This document shows, one piece after another, positions 1 through 11,029 of a stretch of 64,000 bases of DNA. Within the stretch, counting starts at the first letter, position 1, and every line of letters starts with the position of its first letter. Source of the DNA: Ancistrus triradiatus (Eukaryota; Chordata; Actinopteri; Siluriformes; Loricariidae); contig JAJAGP010000856.1 of assembly GCA_025084515.1 (NCBI GenBank), forward strand, positions 156,101-220,100, read 5' to 3'. The notes below the pieces were generated by a model. It was not told the origin of the DNA. It did no database searches and saw nothing but the letters and a program-made list of their open reading frames with translations. The position numbers and the translations under genes are program-made.

Positions 1-20
1 CCTGTGCCAGAGGACGTGCG

Positions 21-95
21 GCAGTGACTGCATTTAGTAATCCGATCATAGTCGGATTTCTGTTATCTGATTACTCAATTGGTCATGTACACAGC
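21..95 (-). repeat. Fragment of a non-autonomous DNA transposon
   Basis: This stretch matches, in reverse complement, the right end of the element at about 54912-55403. Shared words include 'aatccgatcatagtcgga' and 'gttatctgattactca'. Only the terminal part is present, so it is a truncated relic. Confidence 0.55.
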
Positions 96-298
96 ATACA
101 CCAATCTGGAAAGCAGATTGAGAAATTCGATAAAGAGAGCTGGATTTTTCTCCAGTATTTGGTTTACTCATAGCATGTGTACCAGTTACCTGATTTCAGT
201 TGGTTTTCTGTCTGTGCATGTGCTTGAGCCTAACCCGACATGGTTGCTTGACTCTTTTTTGTCTTTTTTTCATTGACTGTGACTTATTTTTCTTGCAG

Positions 299-338
299 GA
301 AATGACAACCCCAGAATTAAAAATGCCATGGAATGAAA
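299..338 (+). other. Possible 3'-terminal coding exon
   Basis: A pyrimidine-rich tract ending in 'tttttcttgcag' at about 287-298 is a good splice acceptor. In one phase the following sequence reads NDNPRIKNAME and then stops (TGA) at 336-338. AATAAA-like signals lie downstream at 617-642, but partly inside a Tc1 relic. No upstream exon is visible because the window begins here. It could be the last exon of a gene entering from the left, or a chance acceptor. The product is not recognised. Confidence 0.2.
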
Positions 339-489
339 GGCAGCAAAACGACTATCAGACACTTTGTGGAGATTGTGAAATGCAGTATATACTGATTTAA
401 TATTAAAGTTTGACATTTATGACACATATTTCTGTGAGATTATCGTCTGGTTGCAAAGTAGAAATCCCCCCCGTGAAGATCAGACATTG

Positions 490-775
490 ATAGAGCTCTG
501 TTCTATAAATATAACAGGGCGCCCACTCAGGCCTGATTTTATCGTATCGATTGAAAGCACTTGAGGTTCATACATCTTTGCAAATCACAGATATGTAAAA
601 TTCTTTTTTACATATAATAAATAACTTTCCGTAATAAATAAATGATCAAGAGTATTTTTTCTCATTTGTTTCATTTTGTTCACACTATCTATTTTTTAGG
701 ATTTTTCTGAAAATCTGATGATGCATTTAGTCGTATTTATACAGAAATGTAGAAAATTATGAAATTATGAAAATT
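490..775 (-). mobile_element. Tc1-like transposon remnant (family A, 5' end of element only)
   Basis: The stretch aligns with 25790-26110, the 5' third of the minus-strand copy at 24645-26111. Shared blocks include 'aacagggcgcccactca', 'aaataaatgatcaagag' and 'aaatctgatgatg'. The transposase coding part is missing. Confidence 0.7.
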
Positions 776-2430
776 ATGCACTGACCATTTGTCCCTAATC
801 TGATGTCTGTACTGTGATCTGTACTGTACTCTCTCAGTGTCTAATGAAGAGAAAGTAAGAAAAGCTTTTAGCTATGCTGTAAGGGGTGATAATAAATTCG
901 ATAATAAAAGTGACTATTTTACTCTGTGGTGTCAGACCAGGTCATTGAACAAAACCAAAAAGAGTGTCAGAGTTAAAGCTTGACCACATCACAGATGGTT
1001 CAATGTGTGGTAGTGTTTCACATCCAAAGCATTTTTCTGCATAACTGTAAGTCTTTACCACATCCTGAGTAGAGGGGGGTGTGTGTTTTAGTGTCAGTTG
1101 AAGAAGGTGGACTGTAAAAGATGTACATACATGTACATTTGATACTGTATGTTGCTCTTTTAGAAATGTCTGTGTTGCATTTAATGTTTCACACAAAAAA
1201 AGACTTTTAAAGTGAGGTACATTTCTATACAAATCATAGTATGTCAGCTTAGATACATGAAAGGGTTTGTAGTTCCTTGCTTATAATGAACCAACCACTT
1301 GTACACAGATAGAAATATAAGACATATAATATAATATAAGACATAAAGCAAATCAGTTGCTCTTAATTAGCATAGAAATAGCTGAGACCTGAGCGTAGTC
1401 GGTCTGCTGCTCTGCGTTATGTTAGCATACTTCTGCTCTCAATTGAAATAGACCACCATAGAACCACCAGATGTCACTTACTGCTATCAGAATAGGGATT
1501 TATGATGAATTGATATTTGTGGTGGTTACATTTGATTTGACGTCATGAACTTATGAAGAATAATGCTTAACATTCATGTTTTGCATTAACGCATGCATGA
1601 AACATGCTCACTTCATGCATATTCATGTCTCATGCTGTGTTACAGAAAAAAAGAATGATTACTCACTCATGATATACTGCATGAATTAATGATACTATAC
1701 CCTTTTAGTAAAGTGTTACCCTAAGTTGTTGGTTAATGACTTTGCTCAGCAGCCAAACAGCAGCAACTTAACAGTACTGGGGCTACCAAGAACCCTATAT
1801 CTTCTTGGTAGGCAGGGCCCTAACTGCTAATCACACCAGAAGTACAGATGTATGGCATTAATAACACAGTGGTGATTTGACATTAAGAAGAAGATTAACT
1901 GACAAAATTATTCAAAGCTGTGATGACAAGCTTGTGTGGCGGTGTCATGATGTGGATGCCCATTTAGAGGCGCTATAATTATGTTAGTTATGTTTAGACA
2001 TGATCTCTTATCGGGAGACTCTTATCGTTTCGGGAGGCTCCTAGCAATAATTGTTGTGGTTTGGGTATGTATTTGTTGGTACATAAAAGTGGTTATGGAT
2101 TTAAATGACGGCTATATGCTTACTATGATAGATTTGCTCTCTTGGTTGGTGCGTGCCCAGGAACGCGCATTCAGAATTAGGACCGGACTATAGGGTCGGT
2201 TTGTGCCAATGTGGAAATTGGTTTAATCTGTGAACAGAGAATGGAGAGTTAGGTGTTTACTATAGTTGCGAAGTTTCCTGGTGGGTTTCCGTTTAGGCTT
2301 TGTACAGGTAGTGATACCTCTGAGGTGTAATGAATTTTATCGTAACCAAGGCAGGCAGGTTGTGTTTGAAAGGTGTGCCAAGTTCTTCATTCAGGTTTTT
2401 TTAAAAGGATAAAACAGGAACGCTGACTTG
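776..2430. other. Non-coding, no gene recognised
   Basis: Only short open frames without recognisable domains are present. A degenerate SINE-like piece lies near 1730-1840 ('ctttgctcagcagcc ... gggccctaactgctaa'). Nothing else can be supported. Confidence 0.5.
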
Positions 2431-2680
2431 GACACAGGAGCTGAATCCCTTTTCAGGGGCTGCATCCTTCAGAGGCTGCATTTGAAGACCAATTGCATCA
2501 TAGCGTTGTGCCTAGGCTGTACCATTTCGAAGGCTCCTTCGTATACGGCCGACTAATGCGGTCTTCTTCTCCCTGATAATGAAGGATACATCTGATGTAT
2601 CCTTTGTGACCTAACATATGCCGGGGTGCATTGCGCGTGAGGGGAACTTAGGGATATGGCAGGATCATTGGAACGGTTGG
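2430..2680. repeat. Probable DNA-transposon relic with a perfect palindrome
   Basis: The words 'gaggctgcatttgaag', 'tttcgaaggctccttcg' and 'aaggatacatctgatg' look like a dispersed fish DNA element. A 23-bp palindrome sits at 2582-2604 (11-bp arms around one T). No matching second copy is in this window, so the call rests on general resemblance. Confidence 0.35.
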
Positions 2681-2949
2681 GTGAGGAATATACATTATTT
2701 ACATGTAAGGATTTTTGAAACACGAATAGCTAAATGTTAAAAAGCAGAAGCACAGCGTTTGTTTTTGTTTTGATTTAGGGAGCAATTAGCAAACGGGGAC
2801 CTTTATTAAACTGCGGGGAAAAATTAATGCCAGCGCCTGCTGTGAAGCGTCTCCTCTTCCAATAATTGAAAAACCAATAACAATAACATAAAACTAAACT
2901 CTAAATTTCTGGCTCGATTTTTATAAAGCTTATAGCTGTTTTGTGATAT

Positions 2950-3112
2950 GGTGCAGGCGGGAATAACACTGTGATGGAAGACTGAGGGCGGGAACAGTGG
3001 TTCTATGACGCAAACAGGAAATACAAGGCAGAGTAGACCATTTCATTTCAGTTCGGGCTTCACCACGGTCTACACAGCCTTCCAGGGACACACCTTCTGT
3101 TATGGTTCACCT
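2950..3112 (+). promoter_or_regulatory. Possible promoter and short first coding exon
   Basis: Two GGCGGGAA octamers, which match the E2F-type consensus, lie at 2956-2963 and 2987-2994. About 110 bp later an ATG at 3101 opens MVHL and meets a donor-like 'ctag|gtaaaa'. A first exon with only 13 coding bases is possible but unproven, and no second exon was found. Treat as a candidate only. Confidence 0.2.
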
Positions 3113-3249
3113 AGGTAAAAGCAAACCTTGTTTAAATGGAAGGCATTAGGACCCACTGCAGGGAGTCCCCGAAGGAACAAATAATAAGAAGTAAATAAAT
3201 AAATGAAAAAAGTGTGTGTGGAAATATACACACACACACACCAAAGGAG

Positions 3250-3345
3250 AAATTTAGCTGCGCCTAAACACACTCACAACTGGGGTTTGAACCCTGACTG
3301 TTGGCATTTGGGGACAAACGCATTACCAGCGAGCCACGGGGCCCC
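3250..3345 (-). repeat. tRNA-derived SINE-like fragment
   Basis: The segment 'actggggtttgaaccctg' to 'gcgagccacggggcccc' looks like a reverse-oriented tRNA-derived head: a B-box-like GGTTTGAACC followed by a gene-terminal-like GTGGC complement. It is short and degenerate. Confidence 0.4.
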
Positions 3346-3820
3346 TGCTGTAAGCACCTCCTGAGAAAATAACTGATAAGCCTAAGGGCAGACACAGGCG
3401 GCACAAAAGTGGCCTCAAAAACAAAAAAGTATTAATAATTATGGGCGCAAAAGAGGAAAATGAAAAGCCATTACTAGCGCGTTAATGTGCTGTAGCGACA
3501 AGTCATAAGAAAAAACAAAAGAAAGAAAAAAAGGAAACGCCTAACGGAGCTTGTTGGAGCTGCCTGCTATACTAACAGAGTAGCTGTGTGTATGCAAAGT
3601 GCGTACAGAGGATCTGCGCATGCGTAGAGTAGAGTAGCCCTAAGTGAGGCGTGACATGGTAAGGGAACCAATGCCTGCGGGAATCTGTCCTTAGCCTACC
3701 GTCTACACCCTAACTTACCTCCGGATCTCTTGATCCATACAATAACCTCTCCCCTAAAGCAGAAGAGGTCTTTAACACTTTCCTTACCCACCGGAACGAG
3801 TGCCAAAAATGGCGAATGAT

Positions 3821-3876
3821 GCAACACCTGACTAGGCTCGGAGATGCTCTTATATACCTGAGCCTGCAGGTGTTGC
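3821..3876. repeat. Perfect stem-loop, 10 + 6 bp
   Basis: GCAACACCTG (3821-3830) pairs exactly with CAGGTGTTGC (3867-3876). AGGCTC (3834-3839) then pairs with GAGCCT (3860-3865). The loop holds a TATATA sequence. It could be part of an LTR or a foldback element. Confidence 0.6.
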
Positions 3877-4365
3877 TAATGCAATTTTTAAATCATTTGA
3901 GCTGTGTGGAGCTCCAAAACTTTGCTAGTGGACATAGCAAAGAAAGAACTGAAATAGTGCAAAAGACAAATTTATGTGTTTTTGCTTGTTTGTTCGGACA
4001 GCTCATGAACTTTCACATGTGATTTTGCTGGCCTGTTTTTAAAATGGGATAAAAGAGAGGATAATAAAATAAACATCATTCAGCTGAAGGCTTTGTCGAC
4101 TGAGCTTCCTGTCACCTCCCTTGGCCACTCACGACCACACTACCACAAAAACCAACCATAAGGCTAGAAATTGGTTGGAAGATTGGTGTGAAAGATATTC
4201 ACAATGGGAGGACAGTGTCCAAGAGAAGAAGCATGTTTGCAAGTCTGTTCCTTTTGAACATTTAAGTCTAGGTAAGTATATCTGGACAGTGGGAGGTGGT
4301 CAAGGCTAGATGGGGGTCCACAAAATTCTTGCAAGCCACTGACAACCAGTGCAGTTTCTTTGCTT

Positions 4366-4610
4366 TCTACACTATGGCCAATGTTTGTGGACACCCAACA
4401 ATTACAGCTATAATCAAAACTTGTATGGCGTTTGTCCCTGCTTTGCTGCTATAACAGCCTTCACTCTTCTGATAAGACTTTCCTCTTGATTTTGGAACAT
4501 AACTCTGAGGTCGATACTGATGTTGGACAATAAGCCCTGAATTAATCTCCAACTCAATTTTTTTAGCACGGCAGGGAAGAAGGTTGACAAACACACTTGT
4601 TTGTGGAGGT
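4366..4610. mobile_element. Tc1-like transposon fragment (family with 'gccaa...tgtggacacc' end)
   Basis: It begins with a terminal-repeat-like 'acactatggccaatgttt' and 'gtggacaccc'. It continues with 'ctgctataacagccttca' and 'ttttggaacataactctg', which is shared in degenerate form with 52325-52640. Coding capacity is lost. Confidence 0.55.
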
Positions 4611-4859
4611 GGAAACTTATGAAAGTGTCATATTTGTAGTCACAGTATGACCCAATCTTCTGCCACTGTTTGTCTTTTTAAGTTTGCGCGTCTGTATGTT
4701 TCATATTATAAAACTATTAAGAATGAATGTGGCTTTTTTGACATTTTTGTTATACATAAGTAATTGTGACGACAAAAAAGCATTTGAGCCACCATTTTGA
4801 CTGCTGGTATATGAATGTAAGAGGACCATTCTGAATAAAATTCCAGTGGAGGCTGTTTT

Positions 4860-4960
4860 GCAAGCTCTGTCATCCTCTGACCTTCATAGAGAGCCTGTGG
4901 CCTTTCATGTGTCTCATAAATGATGGATGGTTTTGTACCTGATGTCCTTGCCTCGAGCTA
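4860..4960. repeat. Dispersed repeat fragment
   Basis: The block 'ggcctttcatgtgt' plus 'taaatgatggatgg' recurs at about 24520-24555 upstream of the second Ig gene. The family is not identified. Confidence 0.4.
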
Positions 4961-5008
4961 TGTTTTGTACAAGTGGCAGGCAAAATGCCGCACAACCACA
5001 CACACATA

Positions 5009-5009
<1 letters not shown>

Positions 5010-5060
<51 letters not shown>
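5010..5060. repeat. (CT)n microsatellite
   Basis: About 25 uninterrupted CT units, preceded by a short (CA)n stretch. Confidence 0.95.
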
Positions 5061-5064
<4 letters not shown>

Positions 5065-5367
5065 CATGAGACACATGAAATAATCCAGATTAATAAAACA
5101 TGTGTATTAACATTAAAAACATATAAGATATAACTGGCAATACAAGGTATGAGTTACCAAAAGCTCATATGTCAGCAATCCTGACATCAGATCTGTGGTT
5201 TTGTTTGACATGTCAATTCCCATGATGGACCGAAAATAGCTTTGGCAGAAGTGACATGCATTCTGGTTTCATTTGCTTGTCTCAGGCACAGACTGCTCGC
5301 ACACATCTGCTGATTTCTAGAATTTGTTACTCCCACTAGTGGTGGTTCCCCTCCCACTCTACTCCCA

Positions 5368-5620
5368 CAGTGGTGCTCGAATGTTTGTGAACTCTTTAGA
5401 ATTTTCGAATGTTATTCATGAATATAGACCAAAAACAACAAATCATGAAAGTAGATAAAGAGAACCCAGTTAAACAAATAAGGCAAACACATAAAACTTT
5501 GTCATATATTTTTTAGGGATCCAATATTACATATCTGCAAAAATATACAACCTTTCCTTTAAGTATCTGGTGTGACTGCTTTGTGCAGCAATAATTGTAG
5601 GTGAATTGGCTACTTTGAAA
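5368..5620 (-). mobile_element. Tc1-like transposon remnant (family A, 3' end of element)
   Basis: It starts with the family A terminal repeat CAGTGGTGCTC. It includes the end of the transposase frame ('gtatctggtgtgac', 'gtgcagcaataat'), matching 24847-24890 of the larger copy. The rest is deleted. Confidence 0.7.
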
Positions 5621-5837
5621 TATAGCCTTATAGAGTTGCACTTGACTATGTGATGAGGGGGCACCCCAGTCTGGTCATGTGACAACATCAGACCCAGCCC
5701 CCACCCCAAGGACCATCCCTGTCAATCACCTGGCATTTAAGGGGGTCTGTGAGGAGTATTCTTAATGTATTTATTTTCATAAGCTTTTCAGGCAATTTGA
5801 AATGTTTAGCCCTAGATCTGTTAGGGGTGCGCCCTGC

Positions 5838-6485
5838 GAAGAGCTTCATTCACCCTGTTTATTTTCCCAGTGTTGTGTTGTGTGGTGTATGTGTTGTTAT
5901 TGTGTCCTGACAGCTTTGGCGGCATCGTTTCCGAGGTGCGCTCTTCTCCCTGACAGCCAAGAGATCGCAGCGGTTCTTCTGCACACCTGCACACCATCTA
6001 GAGCAGTGTTTCTCAATCCTGGGACCAGGACCATGATTGAGAAACACTAATCTAGAGCAATCAGCACACTATACTTAAGAAACGGCTTAGAGTGTGACTG
6101 ACTGCTGGGTTATCAGCCGTTTGCTCTCTAATCCTTAAGACTAGCTAACTTTGCCTATTTTTGTACTGATGCACATTTCTTTTGATCTTTCTAGTCTACC
6201 ACTGCGCTTTTGAGCCCACCAGTCCCAGATCTACCTGTGCTTCTTCAGGGACACGAATGAGCTCTTTCCCACTGGCACCAAGCTCACAGATTGGTTCCTC
6301 ACTGTGCATCTGACCGGATCGCCATGGACTGTAACTCGCTGCAACACAGACTTCACATGAGCACTACAGCACTATACTTTTTGTCAATAAACTGCACCTT
6401 TTAAAACTTTATTCCGGCTCTGATCTCTTGTGTGTCGCACTGCACATTGGTTCAAAGCCCTGAGGCTCCTTCTCAGTGCACCGTA
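5838..6485 (+). repeat. 5' LTR of a Ty3/Gypsy-like retrotransposon
   Basis: It is directly repeated at about 9234-9770. Shared blocks include 'cagtgttgtgttgtgtgg', 'gtcctgacagct', 'ctcttctccctgacagcc', 'atcgcagcgg' and 'gcacattggttcaaa'. An AATAAA signal is at about 6389. Exact edges are approximate because both copies have indels. A 46-bp insertion at 6004-6049 is absent from the 3' LTR. Confidence 0.8.
6004..6049. mobile_element. 46-bp hAT-type MITE inside the 5' LTR
   Basis: The insert starts CAGTGTTTCTCAATC and ends GATTGAGAAACACTA, giving 15-bp terminal inverted repeats with one mismatch. It is flanked by the perfect 8-bp duplication ATCTAGAG (5996-6003 and 6050-6057). The 3' LTR keeps the uninterrupted site at 9373-9380. 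Confidence 0.85.
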
Positions 6486-6955
6486 AGAGAACGAACCAGC
6501 CAGTCTGAACTAGGAGTGTGCAGAATTGAGATCAGATGTCCGAGGGGCCCACACGCAGCCCTCTGGGACTCCTAGTGTCCCTAGCCATACAAGCCCAAGG
6601 AACAGTGGTGGGATGACATGAACTGCAATTAAAGGAGCTACTGTACCAGAACTGGATCCTTACTATTCAGCTCCAGGAACTAACCAACAAATTTCTGTTT
6701 TTTTTCTAGGGAGATACCCAACCGTACCACACCCCAGGGTCCTTCCACCAGCAGTCCCAGTCCCAGCATTCCCGATACCAGCAGCTGTACCCCCACACGT
6801 GAGGTTTGGATCGCTGCTCCTGAGCCCAGCAATGGTGAATTCTGGGGGTTTGTTTGTCAGTGTGAGGTGGTCTTTTCCCAACAGCCGCTCACTTTTGCCT
6901 GTGATAGAAGTAGGATCGCCTATATGACGGGCTTGTTAGTTAGTTAGTTGAGTCA
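6486..6955 (+). pseudogene. Gypsy leader and residual gag fragment
   Basis: This is the internal region downstream of the 5' LTR. One frame near 6570-6700 resembles a coiled gag amino end, but stops and frameshifts interrupt it. A TTAG-repeat junction at about 6935-6947 then leads directly into reverse-transcriptase sequence. Most of gag, the protease and the start of reverse transcriptase therefore appear deleted. Confidence 0.5.
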
Positions 6956-6959
6956 GAGC

Positions 6960-7600
6960 TCTAGCATTGGCGGAGGCCACCCAACCTGGAGCCAGTTCCA
7001 AGCAGTGCACCTTCGCTGAGTTAATGTGCTCGCTAATGTGTTCACCAAGCTGGATCTCCGTACCGCATACCACCTGGTGCGCATTCGGGAAGGCGATGAG
7101 TGGAACATGGCATTCAACACTCCCATGGGACATTTTGAGTATTTGGTCATGCCCTAAGGGCTGACCAATGCCCCTGCGGTCTTCCAGGCCCTGGTGAACA
7201 ACATGCTTTGGGACTTTATCAACAGGTTCGTCTTTGTGTATCTTGGCGATATTCTGATATTCTGATCGTCCATGTGTGGCAGTTGCTCGCACGCCTCCTT
7301 GAGAATCACTTCTTCGTTAAAGGTGAGAAGTGGAAGATCCATCAACACACGGTGACCTTCCTTGTCTATATCATCAAGCCAGGCAGAATCTGGGCAGACC
7401 CCGCCAAGGTGCAAGTAGTGGTAGAGTGGCCGACTCCCTCCTGTTGTAAGGACCTGCAAAGCTTCCTTGGGTTTGCCAATTTCTACCGAAGATTCATCAT
7501 CAATTATAGTAAGATTGTCATGGCTCTTATCCACTTACCTCCCCTAACACCCCCTTTATATGGTCCACAGAAGCTGCCACAGCCTTCCAACAACTCAAAG
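6960..7600 (+). pseudogene. Ty3/Gypsy pol, reverse transcriptase remnant
   Basis: Conceptual frames give pieces typical of Gypsy reverse transcriptase: the YHLVRI-like block, 'NTPMGHFEYLVMP' and the thumb-side 'SFLGFANFYRRFI' at about 7461-7500. An in-frame TAA follows the 'LVMP' block near 7156. The catalytic box reads YLGD where this family has YxDD, and an indel follows it at once. The enzyme cannot be functional. It continues into RNase H and integrase pieces in the expected pol order. Confidence 0.85.
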
Positions 7601-8094
7601 ACCTGTTCTCTTTGGCTCCGGTCCTGAGTCAGTCTGACCCTGCCCAGCAGTTTATCGTAGAGGTGAGCACATCCAAGTCTGGACTGGGCGCTGTCCTCTC
7701 ACAAAGGTCTGGACCTGAAGGCATACTCCACCCCATGCCTTTTTTCATGCTGCCTGTCCCCAATGAGGCTAACTATAACATGGGTAATTGCAAGGTTCTG
7801 ACAGTGAAGAATGCCCTGGGAGAATGGAGACACTGGCTGGAAGGAACCCCTCAGCCATTTATTGTGTGGATGGACCACAAGAACTTGGACTATGTCCAGA
7901 TGGTCAAAAGGCACAACCGCAGGCAGGTTAGGTGGGCTCTCTTTTTCAGTCGCTTCAATTTCGATCTCACCTACTGGCCTGGGTCATATAATGTCAAGCC
8001 AGATGCCCTCTCTCGCCAGTTCTCAAACCCAGCCCATCCTGATGTGGATGAACCCATCGTTCCTCTGGACCGCTTTGTGGCAAATATTACCTGA
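7601..8094 (+). pseudogene. Ty3/Gypsy pol, RNase H remnant
   Basis: A 160-codon open stretch (7612-8094) carries the connection and RNase H region: 'FIVEVSTSKSGLGAVLSQ' near its start and 'YNVKPDALSRQF' near its end, both typical of Gypsy pol. Where the family usually has an acidic residue in the first motif (VDAS), this copy reads VSTS, so one catalytic position looks lost. A TGA at 8092-8094 separates it from the integrase part. Confidence 0.85.
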
Positions 8095-9225
8095 GACGTG
8101 TGCAGGGCTATTGAAGAAGCCCAGAAGACTGAACCCACACTAAGTTCAGCAACCCCAGGCCAGATCTTCGTCTCCAAGGCAGCTGTGTCAACCATCCTCC
8201 AGTGGGTGCCCAGGTCAAAGCTCTTCTGCCATCCCAGCACTGGATGTACCCTGGCCCTGATAAGGAGGCACTTCCGGTGACAGACCCTGGAAACTGACAC
8301 GAGGGGTTTGTTTCGGTCTTCCCCGCCTGTGCCCACAGCAAGACATCCCACCAAACACCAGCCAACCTCCTGCAACCCCTGTCTATTCCTGGTAGACCCT
8401 GGTCTCACATCCCAGGTATGGCAGGACTTTGCAAGGTGTTGGGGGCCATCGCCAGCCTGTCCTCAGGCTTTTATCCTCAGACCAATGGGCAGGCTGAACA
8501 ATCGAACCAGGATTTCAAGGCCACTCTCCCCTGTATCGTCAGGGGCAGACAACGGTCATGGAGCTCGCACCTGGTGTGGATTGAGTATGCTCATAACACC
8601 CAGGTCTCCTCCGCCACCGGTCTGTCCCCCTGTGAATCTTCTCTGGGCTACCAACCTCCTCTCTTTCCTGAGCAAGCAGGGAACTACCTGTCCCCTCTGT
8701 ACAGGACCACCTTTGTTGCTGCCGCAATGTCTGGAAGGCAGCTCAAGCGCAGCTGGAGAAGATACGCTCCTGTACCACCGCCACAGCCAACTGCCACCCA
8801 AGACCCAGTCCCACCAACCTCCCCGTTCAATCTGTGTGGTTGTCTACCCAAAATGGACCATTGAGAGCTGAGTCCAGGAAGCTTGTTCCTAGGTTCTACA
8901 AGATTAAGAGTGTCATCAGCTCCATCTCTGTGCGCCTTAAGGTTCCCTGCCACATGAGGATACACCCCACTTTCCACATCTCCCGAGTGAAGCATTACCT
9001 CCTCTGACCTCGTTCCCCCATCACCCCTCCCCTTGTCCGGATGATCGATGGCCAACCTGCGTATACCGTCAGCCGCCTTCTGGATGTAAGGTCACAAGGG
9101 ACAAGGCCTTCAGTACCTTGTGGTCTGGGAAGGTTATAGACCTGAAGAGCACTGCTGGGTTCCCCGATCAGCTATCCTGGACCCTGTTCTCATTGAAGCT
9201 TGTAAGGATGTGGGGAGTCAACCCT
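8095..9225 (+). pseudogene. Ty3/Gypsy pol, integrase and chromodomain remnant
   Basis: After a frameshift, the integrase core is seen as 'GFYPQTNGQAEQSNQ' (about 8468-8512) with 'EYAHNTQVSSATGLSPCE' after it. The 'HPTFHISRVKHY' region follows near 8965-9000. A chromodomain-like carboxyl end ('AYTVSRLLDV', then 'YLVVWEGY' in a shifted frame) is at about 9060-9180. Several frameshifts and stops break it. A purine-rich tract at about 9225-9236, before the 3' LTR, fits a polypurine tract. Confidence 0.8.
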
Positions 9226-9233
9226 TGAGGGAG

Positions 9234-9770
9234 AGGCTTCATTCACATCCGTTTATTTTTTCAGTGTTGTGTTGTGTGGTGGTTGTTATTGTGTCCTGAC
9301 AGCTCGGAGGTGCACTCTTCTCCCTGACAGCCAATAGATCGCAGCGGCTCATCTGCCGCACACCTGCAGACCATCTAGAGCAATCAGCACGCTCTACATA
9401 AGAAGCGGCTTGGAGCGTGAATGATTGCTGTTTCGTCAGCATGTTAACGATGGTAATCGTGGTTAAAACCACTCGTTTGCTCTCTAGTCCTTAAGACTAT
9501 ATAACTCTGATAACTTTTTATTTTGTGCTGATGCACATTTCTTTGCCTTTTCAAGTCTGCCACTGCGCTATTGAGCTATCTACCTGTGCTACTTCAGGGA
9601 CACAACTAAGCTCTTCCTCACAAGAATTAAGCTCACAACTCGGTATCTCACTGCACCTCGAACCGGATCACCACAGACTGCCGCTCACTGCACCACAGAC
9701 TTCACACAAGCACTATAGTTCGGCGCTGCACATTGGTTCAAAACCCCGGAGGCTCCACCTCAGTCCGCTT
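9234..9770 (+). repeat. 3' LTR of the Ty3/Gypsy-like element
   Basis: Direct repeat of 5838-6485. Relative to the 5' LTR it lacks the 46-bp MITE. It also lacks about 80 bp including the AATAAA signal, between 'cactatagtt' and 'gcactgcacat'-like sequence. The divergence marks an old insertion. Confidence 0.8.
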
Positions 9771-10167
9771 TATCAAGATCTTTGTGCAGCATCTCAGAGC
9801 AAGGAGGTATAACCTTAATGTGACACAAGGACAATGCGATTCACTGTAAGATGTTTAAAGTCTACATATTCTGTCATTAATGAATGTTCATACCTAACAA
9901 TAAGCATCCCTTTAGGTCATGTTTACTGTTGTATGTATGCTCAATGATTAATACCATCAGTATCAGAACAAAAGAAGCATTCACACATACTTTCCAACTA
10001 CTTTATCCATATCTTGATCCCAATCTAGGAAATGGAGGCCACCTAAACACATTTTTGTGTTCTCCTGCTTTAACACACCAACTCATGAAGGAAGATGGCT
10101 GATGATATAATAGTTGAATTGGGTGTGTCTGATTAAGGATACATAATGTGTAGAGCAGTACTGTACA

Positions 10168-10555
10168 CCAGTGGTTCTCAAACTGTGGTACAAGTACCAC
10201 TGGTGATACTTAAAGGAGCACGAGGTGGTATGCCAGATGACTTTGAAAAATGTACTTATTTATTAAGGGAGTATTTAATTATTAAAAATATAACATTTTC
10301 ATGTATTTCAGACTTGTCATAATTTAGTTTTAATAAAATGTATTTGTATTTTGTGGGCGTCGTGTTAACGGTTTCCCATATTTTTAATTTTATGAGACGT
10401 TATCAGTAAGCCTTTTGCATTTGTCCTAAATATACCTACTGTGTACAATTGTGTGTGGGGTGCATATGTTTCTGCAATGAGACTCATTGGTGGTACCTGG
10501 GGGATTTGGCTTGATGATGAGTGGTAGTTGGTCTAAAAACCTTGAGAACCTACAC
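10168..10555. mobile_element. Non-autonomous hAT-like element
   Basis: It starts CAGTGGTTCTCAAACTGTGG and ends near 'accttgagaacctac', a degenerate inverted copy. The interior has 'gtggtacctgggggattt', typical of fish hAT-derived miniature elements. Ends are approximate. Confidence 0.55.
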
Positions 10556-10989
10556 ACTTAAGTGTTTTCCTACCTGTTCCTACTAATCCACTTGAACACA
10601 GGATTAGTTTATTCGTTGGATAACTTGTGTAACCTTGAGCATGAAACAACCAAAATTTGTAAACAGTAGTACTCCAAAAAGCTGTGAGCAGACAGCATTT
10701 TACAACAGTTCACATGTTCACATTCAGGTAAAAATTACAGGTAATAAACCATTTTAGCCATAATTTTGCTGCTTTACATGCCTAGCCTGGAGTGTGTAAA
10801 ATCTCCACTTCACCCTGCTTCCATTGTGTAAAATTTCCACTTCACCCTGTGTTTCCTGGCACCATAGATGATCAGTACATTGCTATCTGTACAGTATCCG
10901 GTAGATGTAAATGCATTGCCTCAGGATCACCAGAGGGGGGTCCCCAAGACTCCAGTGCAGTTCGATGTGGGGACTGGAACTTATCACAT

Positions 10990-11023
10990 TACGTCACATC
11001 ACATCACATCACATCACATCACA
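10990..11023. repeat. (CACAT)n pentanucleotide repeat
   Basis: About six units of a 5-bp CACAT repeat run from 10993 to 11022. Confidence 0.85.
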
Positions 11024-11029
11024 CCCAAG

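Noticed and set aside
4870..5133. Arg-Glu and Leu-Ser repeat proteins around 5010-5060
   Set aside because: They come from the (CT)n microsatellite; no gene structure.
10992..11023. Possible CRISPR-like array (repeated CACATCACAT)
   Set aside because: It is a simple pentanucleotide microsatellite without spacers, in a vertebrate-type genome.
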